A stretch of 51,931 nucleotides of DNA from an uncultured Wenzhouxiangella sp. (GTDB lineage Bacteria; Pseudomonadota; Gammaproteobacteria; Xanthomonadales; Wenzhouxiangellaceae). Below are positions 45,882 through 51,931 of this stretch, piece after piece. Made by a program: the position numbers and the translations under genes. The notes under the pieces are model-generated. The model was given only the letters and a program-made list of their open reading frames with translations. It did not search any database and was not told where the DNA came from. The stretch lies in NCBI GenBank assembly GCA_937876395.1, contig CALEIM010000026.1, forward strand, positions 1 through 51,931. Direction: 5' to 3'. How positions within the stretch are numbered: position 1 is the first letter of the stretch; every line of letters begins with the position of its first letter.

Positions 45882-46889
45882 TCAAAGATCGGCAACCCGT
45901 ACCGCAATCCGCCCACGGCCCTGGCCGGAAAGCAGTTGATCGAAGGCTGCGGGCAGGGTGTCGAGACTGACTTCGGGTGCCGCAATCAGGTCCAGGTGAC
46001 GCGGTCGCCAGTCGCTGGCCAATCGCTGCCACAGCTCTTCGCGAATGGCGTAGGGGCAGGCCGAGGAGTTGATGCCCAGCAAGGTGATGCCGCGAATGAT
46101 GAAGGGCATCACGGTGGTCGTCAGGCCGATGCCTCCGGCCATGCCGCAGGCCGCGATATTGCCCCAGGGCTCAATCACCCGGGTCAGCCCGGAGAGCATG
46201 TCGCCACCGACGGTGTCAAGCGCGCCGGCAAAGCGGGCCGAGGCCAAAGCTGATTCTGGCCAGTAGAGCTCGTGGCGGGAGATGCACTGGGCAGCGCCGA
46301 GCGAGTGCAGCCATTCAAACTCGTCTTCCTTGCCCGAGATCGCGCTGATCTCATAGCCGGCCTGTGAGTAGATGTCGATTGCCAGCGAGCCTACCCCGCC
46401 GCTGGCACCGGTGATCGCCAGCGTGCCATGGTCGGGCCGTTGGCCGTTGGCCTCCATGCGCCACAGGCCGAGTGCTGCGGTGAATCCAGCCGTGCCGATC
46501 AGCATGGCCTCACGCATGCTCAGACCATCAGGCAGCGGCACCAGCCATTCGGACGGCACCCGCAGATATTCGCTGTAGCCGCCATCGCGGGTTTCCGACA
46601 GCCCGCAGCCGGTGATCAACACCTCGTCGCCTTCACGGAAAGACTTGCTGGTCGAACTGAGCACGCAGCCGGCGGCGTCAATGCCGCCGTTGAGCGGGAA
46701 GCGGCGCAGAATCCTGCCCTTGCCGGTGCCGGCCAGGGCGTCCTTGTAGTTGACGCTTGACCAGGCGACCTGAATGACTACGTCGCCCTCGGACTGCGAG
46801 TCAATTGCCTGCTCAACAAGCTCGGAGCGGTAGCCGCTCTCGTCGTCGGAAATACGCAGGGCCCGGAAGGTTTCAGGAATGCTGTTCAT
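45882..46889 (-). CDS. YhdH/AcuI-type quinone oxidoreductase (acryloyl-CoA reductase family)
   Basis: 335 residues, zinc-free medium-chain dehydrogenase. Motifs: VAWSSVNYKDALAGTGKG near the N-terminus, GTAGFTAALGLWRME before the Rossmann fold, and TGASGGVGSLAIDI for NADPH. These place it in the YhdH/YhfP family, which includes the acryloyl-CoA reductase AcuI. It starts 14 bp after lpdA on the same strand and probably belongs to the 2-oxoglutarate dehydrogenase operon, where it may clear reactive enoyl-CoA or act on an unrelated substrate. Confidence 0.88.
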   Translation of the reverse strand: MNSIPETFRALRISDDESGYRSELVEQAIDSQSEGDVVIQVAWSSVNYKDALAGTGKGRILRRFPLNGGIDAAGCVLSSTSKSFREGDEVLITGCGLSETRDGGYSEYLRVPSEWLVPLPDGLSMREAMLIGTAGFTAALGLWRMEANGQRPDHGTLAITGASGGVGSLAIDIYSQAGYEISAISGKEDEFEWLHSLGAAQCISRHELYWPESALASARFAGALDTVGGDMLSGLTRVIEPWGNIAACGMAGGIGLTTTVMPFIIRGITLLGINSSACPYAIREELWQRLASDWRPRHLDLIAAPEVSLDTLPAAFDQLLSGQGRGRIAVRVADL

Positions 46890-46903
46890 GCAACGCCGGG
46901 TGC

Positions 46904-48331
46904 TTAATTGACCTTGTGGATCGCGCGTTTGTCGACCGCCAGGGCAGCTTCATGGACGGCTTCCGACAGGGTTGGGTGCGCATGGATGATGCGCGCCAGG
47001 TCTTCGCTGGCGCCGGCAAACTCCATCGTCACCACGCATTCGGCAATCAGCTCCGAGGCGCCGGGGCCGACGATCTGCACGCCGAGCAGGCGATCGGTTT
47101 CGGCATCGGCGAGCACCTTGACGCTGCCCGGAGCGTGGCCCATCGCCAGGCCACGACCGGACGCGGCAAACGGGAAGCTGCCGGCCCGGTAGTTGACTTC
47201 GGCTTCCTTGAGCTGCGCTTCGGTGCGGCCGACCCAGGCGATTTCGGGGTCGGTATAGATCACCCAAGGGACGTTATCAAGGCCGAAGTGACCGTAGCCG
47301 CCGGCAATGGTTTCGGCGACAGCAATGCCTTCTTCGGATGCCTTGTGGGCCAGCATCGGGCCACGCACCAGGTCGCCGATGGCCCAGACTCCGTCGACGG
47401 CCGTGCGGCAGTGATCGTCGACCTCGACCTGGCCGCGATCGGTGAGTTTGACGCCGGAATCTTCGGCCAGCAGGCCGGCGCTGGCGGCCTTGCGGCCCAC
47501 GGCGACCAACAGGCGGTCAAAGGTTTCGCTGTGTTCGCCGTTCTTGTCCTCAAATCGGACCGTGACCTTGTCATCCTTGACGTCGGCACCGAGCACCTTG
47601 GTGCCCAGACGGATATCCAGGCCCTGTTTCTTGAATTCGCGCGCCGCCACTCGTGACATGTCCGCGTCGATCGACGGCAGAAAGTTTTCCAGCGCCTCGA
47701 ACAGCATCACTTCGCTGCCCAGGCGCGACCAGACACTGCCCAGCTCCAGGCCGATCACGCCGGCACCGATAACGCCCAGGCGCTCGGGCGTTTTGTCAAA
47801 TTCCAGTGCGCCGACGTTGTCAACAATGAGCTCACCGTCGATGTCAATTCCGGGAATGGAGAAGGCCACCGAGCCGGCCGCGAGGATGACCTGTTTGCCC
47901 TCAACCGTGCGCGCGTCGCCGTCATGCGGTTTCAGCTCGACCTTTCGGTCAGCCAGCAGCTTGCCGCGGCCGTTGACGAACTCGACCTTGTTGGCTTTGA
48001 GCAGTTGGGTGACGCCGCCGGTGAGTTGCTTGACCACCGCATTCTTGCGCTCGATCATCCGGCCGACGTTGATGCCGGCTTTTTCGACCTCGATCCCGTG
48101 GGCGGAAAAATCATTGTTCAGGTGGGCAAAGTGCTTGGACGAATCCAGCAGGGCCTTGGACGGAATGCAGCCGATATTCAGGCAGGTGCCGCCGGGTGCG
48201 GGCTTGCCATCGGCATTTTGGCGGTCATCGGCGATCAGCACCTTCATGCCCAGCTGAGCGGCGCGAATTGCGGCGACGTAGCCGCCGGGGCCGCCGCCAA
48301 TGACGATCAGATCGTAGTCCTGTTCAGCCAT
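46904..48331 (-). CDS. lpdA: Dihydrolipoyl dehydrogenase (E3)
   Basis: 475 residues. FAD motif IGGGPGGYVAAIRAAQLG; redox-active disulfide in GGTCLNIGCIPSKALLDSS; NAD motif GVIGLELGSVWSRLG; C-terminal His-Glu dyad region IIHAHPTLSEAVHEA. It reoxidises the dihydrolipoyl group of the 2-oxoglutarate dehydrogenase complex. ATG 48331 is preferred to a TTG 6 bp earlier. It lies 61 bp downstream of sucB in the same operon, so it is probably the E3 for that complex and may also serve others, such as the glycine cleavage system. Confidence 0.96.
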   Translation of the reverse strand: MAEQDYDLIVIGGGPGGYVAAIRAAQLGMKVLIADDRQNADGKPAPGGTCLNIGCIPSKALLDSSKHFAHLNNDFSAHGIEVEKAGINVGRMIERKNAVVKQLTGGVTQLLKANKVEFVNGRGKLLADRKVELKPHDGDARTVEGKQVILAAGSVAFSIPGIDIDGELIVDNVGALEFDKTPERLGVIGAGVIGLELGSVWSRLGSEVMLFEALENFLPSIDADMSRVAAREFKKQGLDIRLGTKVLGADVKDDKVTVRFEDKNGEHSETFDRLLVAVGRKAASAGLLAEDSGVKLTDRGQVEVDDHCRTAVDGVWAIGDLVRGPMLAHKASEEGIAVAETIAGGYGHFGLDNVPWVIYTDPEIAWVGRTEAQLKEAEVNYRAGSFPFAASGRGLAMGHAPGSVKVLADAETDRLLGVQIVGPGASELIAECVVTMEFAGASEDLARIIHAHPTLSEAVHEAALAVDKRAIHKVN

Positions 48332-48392
48332 GCTCAAAAATTTCCTTGTTCAAGTTCAGATCGTGTTCGTATCAGCAGATGGTGTTTTTGTC

Positions 48393-49583
48393 TCACAGTC
48401 CCAGCAGCATGCGCGCCGGGTCTTCGAGTGCTTCCTTGATGGCCACCAGGAACAGAACGGCATCCTTGCCGTCGACGATGCGGTGGTCATAGGACAGGGC
48501 GATATACATCATCGGGCGAATGACGATCTCGCCGTTTTCTGCCACCGGGCGCTCCTTGATGGTATGCATGCCGAGAATGGCCGACTGCGGCATGTTCAGC
48601 AGCGGCGTCGACAGCAGTGAGCCGAAAACGCCGCCGTTGGTGATGGTGAAGGTGCCGCCCTGCAGCTCTTCAAGCTTGATCGTGCCGCTGCGCGCCTTTT
48701 CAGCGTAGTCGGCGATGCTGTGTTCGATGTCGGCCAGGCCCATGCGATGGGCGTCGCGCAGCACCGGCACCATCAGGCCGCGGTCGGTGGACACGGCAAT
48801 ACCGATGTCCTGATAGCCGTGGTAGACGATTTCGTCGCCGTCTACCGAGGCATTGACCACCGGATGCTTCTGCAGCGCCTCGCAGGCGGCCTTGACGAAG
48901 AACGACATCAGACCCAGCTTGATGCCATGCTGCTTCTGGAAATCGTCCTTGTAGCGGCGTCGGATATCCATGACGGCCTTGAGATCGACTTCATTGAACG
49001 AGGTCAGAATGGCGGCAGTGGTCTGCGCTTCCTTCATGCGCTCGGCAATGCGCGAGCGCAGTCGCGACATCTTGACGCGCTCTTCGGCGCGCGGCCCGGT
49101 TGCGCCGCCGGCCATGTGACCGAGCACGTCACCCTTGGTCACTCGACCGCCCCGGCCGCTGCCCTCAATCTGGCTTGAGTCGAGGTCATTCTCGGCGGCC
49201 AGGCGCCGCGCCGAAGGCGGCAGATCCTGATCTCCAGATTTGCCCGCCAGGCTCTTTTTGTCGTCACCGCCGGTTTTTTGAGCTTGCGCCGTTTCGTCTT
49301 CGTCTTTGCCGTCACCGTCGTTTTCGGCCGGCTTGCTTGGCGCATCGCCTTCTTTCATCAGGCCCAGAAGTTGGCCTTCGGTGACGTTTTCGCCCTCCTC
49401 GGCCTTGATTTCTTCAAGCACGCCATTGGCCGGGGCCGGGACTTCCAGCACAACCTTGTCGGTTTCCAGGTCGATCAGAATCTCGTCGCGCTCAACGGCG
49501 TCACCGGGCTTTTTGTGCCACTTGGCAATCGTGGCATCGGAGACGGATTCGGGCAGAATGGGGACTTTTACTTCAACGCTCAT
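48393..49583 (-). CDS. sucB: Dihydrolipoyllysine-residue succinyltransferase (E2 of 2-oxoglutarate dehydrogenase)
   Basis: 396 residues. A lipoyl domain (1-75) has Lys43 in DLETDKVVLEVPAP. A charged flexible linker follows, then a peripheral-subunit-binding domain (about 112-150, PPSARRLAAENDLDSSQIEGSGRGGRV). The catalytic acetyltransferase-type domain ends in SYDHRIVDGKDAVLFL, with His367 and Asp371 as the active-site pair. The VPILPESVSDA start marks the succinyl branch rather than pyruvate E2. It lies 7 bp after sucA and before lpdA. Confidence 0.96.
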   Translation of the reverse strand: MSVEVKVPILPESVSDATIAKWHKKPGDAVERDEILIDLETDKVVLEVPAPANGVLEEIKAEEGENVTEGQLLGLMKEGDAPSKPAENDGDGKDEDETAQAQKTGGDDKKSLAGKSGDQDLPPSARRLAAENDLDSSQIEGSGRGGRVTKGDVLGHMAGGATGPRAEERVKMSRLRSRIAERMKEAQTTAAILTSFNEVDLKAVMDIRRRYKDDFQKQHGIKLGLMSFFVKAACEALQKHPVVNASVDGDEIVYHGYQDIGIAVSTDRGLMVPVLRDAHRMGLADIEHSIADYAEKARSGTIKLEELQGGTFTITNGGVFGSLLSTPLLNMPQSAILGMHTIKERPVAENGEIVIRPMMYIALSYDHRIVDGKDAVLFLVAIKEALEDPARMLLGL

Positions 49584-49590
49584 CAGTGAC

Positions 49591-51399
49591 TTACTCCGTG
49601 AATTTGTTCGGGGTCAGCGCCTCGCTGACCAGTCGCTTTTGTTGTTCGAGATGGACCTGATAGTAACCAACCGCCGGCGATGCCGAACCGTGTCGACCAA
49701 CATAACCCAGCTCCTGCCCTGCGCGCACGCAGGCTTGCAGATGATGTCGAATCTGGAACCAGGCGCCCTGATTTCTCGGCTCTTCCTGGCACCAGGCGAC
49801 GTCTCGGGCCTTGGCATAACGGGCGATGATGGCCTGAACTTCCTCGCGCGGGAAAGGGTAGAGCTGCTCGACGCGCACCAGGGCAACGCTGCCGACCGAG
49901 TCTTCATCGCGCTGGCTGGCCAAGTCGAAATACACCTTGCCGGAGCAGAACACGACGCGTTCGACCGCATCCGGATCCGGTTGGGCCGGGTCGTCGATCA
50001 CCAGTTGGAAGCTGCCGTTTTCCAGGTCATCAAGGGTGGAAGTTGAAGCCTTGTGACGGAGCAGGGATTTGGGCGTCATCACGATCAGAGGCTTGCGGAA
50101 GCGGCGCAGCATCTGGCGACGCAGCATATGGAACATCTGCGACGGCAGGGTCGGTACGCAGACCTGGATATTGACGCCCGAACAGAGCTGCATGAAGCGT
50201 TCCAGACGGGCCGAGGAATGCTCCGGGCCCTGGCCTTCATAGCCGTGCGGTAAGAACATTACCAGGCCGGACAAACGGCCCCACTTGGCTTCGCCCGAGG
50301 CGATGAACTGGTCGATGACGACCTGGGCGCCGTTGACGAAGTCGCCAAACTGCGCTTCCCAAATGACCAGGGTGGTTGGTTCTGCAGTCGCAAAGCCATA
50401 CTCAAAGGCGAGCACGGCCTCTTCCGACAGCAGCGAGTCGATCACGGTTACGCGGCGCGGATCCTCGTGAAGCTCGCCCAACGGCAGCAGCGAGCTGCCG
50501 TCTTTCTGGTTGTGTAGGACGGCATGGCGATGGAAGAAGGTGCCGCGGCCGGTATCCTGGCCCACCAGACGCAGACCGTGACCGGCGTCGATCAGGCTGG
50601 CATAGGCCATGGTCTCGGCAAAGCCCCAGTCCATCGGGATCTCGCCAGCGGCCATCTGTCGCCGGGAATCTACAATGCGCTCCACCTGCCGATGCAGCAC
50701 CATGCCGTCCGGGAGCGTGGTCAGGCGTTCGGACAGCTCGCTGATGGCGGCTGCGGGCACGCCGGTTTGCACCGACTCCCGCCACTGGCCGTCGAGATAG
50801 GGTTGCCAGTTGACCGTCGGCAGCGCCTGATCTTCGGGCAGCAGCTCAACCACCGGCTCACCGGCATCCAGTTTCTCGCGGTAGGCCGCGTTGGCCTGGC
50901 TGATGCCTTTCTCTTCGATCAGACCTTCCTTGATCAGCCGTCTGCCGTACTGCGTGCTGACTGAATCGAGCTCGCGAATGGTTTTGTACATGCGTGGCTG
51001 GGTTGCGGCCGGCTCATCGGCCTCGTTGTGGCCGAGGCGTCGATAGCAGACCAGGTCAAGCACGACGTCTTTTTTGAACTCGCGCCGGAAATCAGCCAGC
51101 AACCGGGTGGCAAACAGTACGGCCTCGGGATCGTCACCGTTGACGTGCAGAATGGGCGCCTGAACCATCTTGGCGACTTCGGTGCAGTACAGCGTTGAGC
51201 GTGCATCCAGCGGGTTCGAGGTGGTAAAGCCGATCTGGTTGTTGACCACCACGTGAAAAGTGCCACCGACTGCGAAGCCGCGCGCCTGCGACATGTTGAG
51301 CAGCTCCATGTTGACGCCCTGGCCGGCGATGGCTGCGTCGCCGTGGATCAGCACTGGCAGAACCTGCTCGCGCCGGTCATCGTGCAGCAGATCGGCGCG
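49591..51399 (-). CDS. sucA: 2-oxoglutarate dehydrogenase E1, 5'-truncated
   Basis: About 602 C-terminal residues of a protein normally near 930. Preserved: VLPVLIHGDAAIAGQGVNME (thiamine diphosphate-binding half), NNQIGFTTSNPLDARST, LVCYRRLGHNEADEPAATQP, SGRGTFFHRHAVLHNQ, LPHGYEGQGPEHSSARLERF and a C-terminal VGRHGSASPAVGYYQVH. Homology starts abruptly near 51399; beyond it the same open frame runs through unrelated sequence. The missing N-terminal third, and the promoter, are lost at the join. It is first in the sucA-sucB-lpdA gene set. Confidence 0.93.
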   Translation of the reverse strand, partial: RADLLHDDRREQVLPVLIHGDAAIAGQGVNMELLNMSQARGFAVGGTFHVVVNNQIGFTTSNPLDARSTLYCTEVAKMVQAPILHVNGDDPEAVLFATRLLADFRREFKKDVVLDLVCYRRLGHNEADEPAATQPRMYKTIRELDSVSTQYGRRLIKEGLIEEKGISQANAAYREKLDAGEPVVELLPEDQALPTVNWQPYLDGQWRESVQTGVPAAAISELSERLTTLPDGMVLHRQVERIVDSRRQMAAGEIPMDWGFAETMAYASLIDAGHGLRLVGQDTGRGTFFHRHAVLHNQKDGSSLLPLGELHEDPRRVTVIDSLLSEEAVLAFEYGFATAEPTTLVIWEAQFGDFVNGAQVVIDQFIASGEAKWGRLSGLVMFLPHGYEGQGPEHSSARLERFMQLCSGVNIQVCVPTLPSQMFHMLRRQMLRRFRKPLIVMTPKSLLRHKASTSTLDDLENGSFQLVIDDPAQPDPDAVERVVFCSGKVYFDLASQRDEDSVGSVALVRVEQLYPFPREEVQAIIARYAKARDVAWCQEEPRNQGAWFQIRHHLQACVRAGQELGYVGRHGSASPAVGYYQVHLEQQKRLVSEALTPNKFTE

Positions 51400-51420
51400 C
51401 TGATCGACCGACTCGCGGAA
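51393..51420. other. Probable chimeric join inside sucA
   Basis: E1 homology ends at about 51399, and a ptsI-like reading on the opposite strand is clear from 51421. Base composition rises here, as at the left end. The continuous 730-codon frame across it is a coincidence of GC-rich sequence. Confidence 0.65.
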
Positions 51421-51555
51421 ACGACCGAGCGCGACCTGACCAAGATCGGGACGCTCGCCCGCGAAAAGCTGGGCGACGACTCGGCGGCCATCTTCGACGC
51501 GCAGATCCTGATCCTGCGCGACGCGCCCTTCTACGACGCCGTCGTCGAGCGCGTG
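51421..51555 (+). pseudogene. PtsI-like (PEP-protein phosphotransferase) internal fragment
   Basis: Read from 51421 on the plus strand without a start codon, the frame gives TTERDLTKIGTLAREKLG, then DDSAAIFDAQILILRDAPF and YDAVVERVRDE. The AIFDAQ-x-x-L-x-x-D pattern is characteristic of the HPr-binding domain of enzyme I. It is only about 45 residues, with no start or end, so it is a fragment and not a gene. Confidence 0.55.
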
Positions 51556-51570
51556 CGCGACGAGATCGGC
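51540..51570. other. Probable second join between ptsI-like and sufS-like pieces
   Basis: Both opposing readings seem natural through 51540-51570 (VVERVRDE on plus, DLVAHALDD on minus), so the two pieces may share this short sequence, consistent with an overlap-driven misassembly. Confidence 0.4.
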
Positions 51571-51880
51571 CTCGTAGGCGTGGGCGGCGGGCCAGTCGAT
51601 CCCGCCCAGGTAGCGAAAGGCTTCGGCGAGACCGATCGCGCCCGAGATGTTCGGCGTGCCCGCCTCGAACCGCTCTGGGACGCCCCGGAAGGTGGTCCCC
51701 TCGATCGAGACTTGTTCGATCATGTCGCCGCCGGTCTGGTAGGGCGGGGCGGCGTTGAGGAAATCCCTCGGACCGCAGAGCACTCCGACCCCGTCGGGAG
51801 CGTAGACCTTGTGGCCGGAGAAGACGGCGTGGCGGTGCTGCAGGGGCTGTTGCCGGGAGAGGCGCGGCGCGAGGCGCTCG
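51560..51880 (-). pseudogene. SufS-like cysteine desulfurase fragment (class V aminotransferase)
   Basis: On the minus strand an open frame reads VFSGHKVYAPDGVGVL, GGDMIEQVSIEGTTF, VPERFEAGTPNISGAIGLAEA and FRYLGG. SGHK contains the PLP lysine, and the ERFEAGTPN stretch is a SufS/CsdA signature. Both ends are missing: the active-site Cys region and the N-terminal half are absent. Upstream of about 51840 the minus-strand reading becomes less convincing and the opposite strand gives a protein-like reading ending in GLLPGEARREALERWLPG, so yet another piece may start there. Confidence 0.55.
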
Positions 51881-51931
51881 AGCGATGGCTGCCGGGCCGT
51901 CGATCAGACAATCAAAAATCGCAAAAAACGG

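Noticed and set aside
49591..51783. A 730-residue SufS-SucA fusion protein
   Set aside because: The N-terminal 85 residues are a cysteine desulfurase piece and residues of about 86-128 read as enzyme I on the opposite strand. The frame is a by-product of joined fragments, not a real fusion.

Overview
This window reads as a bacterial chromosome segment of roughly 60% GC. The gene content points to a gammaproteobacterium: LpxH-type lipid A synthesis, a mtnA-gyrA pair, GyrA numbered exactly as in E. coli, PilH, and a large secreted protein ending in an 'IFADRF' tail. My best guess is a Xanthomonadales/Chromatiales lineage (Wenzhouxiangella-like). That is inference, not a database result. I recognise no rRNA, tRNA, CRISPR, insertion sequence or phage genes.

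Layout. (1) 1-390 is a higher-GC fragment of a secreted beta-propeller gene that ends abruptly inside a metal-efflux adaptor gene, so it looks foreign. (2) 391-3191 (minus): metal-responsive Cys/His-rich protein, CusC-like outer-membrane channel, and CusB-like adaptor truncated at the join. (3) 3276-7838 (minus): nitric oxide reductase operon norC-norB-norQ-norD, with an FNR/Dnr-like box upstream of norC. (4) 7962-10898: GNAT protein and serA (minus), divergent from a D-2-hydroxyglutarate dehydrogenase-type flavoprotein (plus). (5) 11007-20268: a small secreted protein, then an eight-gene tryptophan/kynurenine catabolic operon (plus), with tryptophan 2,3-dioxygenase convergent to it. (6) 20299-27382 (minus): Ser/Thr kinase with TPRs, X6-type ECF sigma factor, and a 1322-residue secreted beta-helix protein. 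(7) 27701-33687: mfd, lpxH, periplasmic PPIase (minus) and mtnA (plus). (8) 33827-39780 (plus): gyrA and a tricorn-type protease. (9) 39876-45303: SURF1, SCO-like protein, heme O synthase and gcvP (minus), with a DUF2909 gene divergent. (10) 45419-51399 (minus): pilH, and a sucA-sucB-lpdA-acuI/yhdH operon whose sucA is cut. (11) 51400-51931: short higher-GC pieces of a ptsI-like and a sufS-like gene in opposite orientations, again looking like a chimeric contig end.

How the genes work together. The kynurenine genes encode every step from tryptophan to 2-aminomuconate and its deamination. They are tightly packed, with four successive 4-bp start/stop overlaps. SerA and the flavoprotein form the known serine-synthesis couple, in which D-2-hydroxyglutarate made by SerA is reoxidised. 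NorCB with its NorQ/NorD activators detoxifies or respires NO. OdhAB-Lpd is the 2-oxoglutarate dehydrogenase complex. The sigma factor/kinase pair is probably a signalling module. The most unusual local features are an SDR with a degenerate catalytic motif heading the kynurenine operon, a formamidase-family enzyme with an altered metal motif, the gcvP/heme O synthase overlap, a hairpin in the gyrA leader, a 13-bp tandem repeat next to pilH, and the mosaic contig ends. I found no clearly new multi-gene system.
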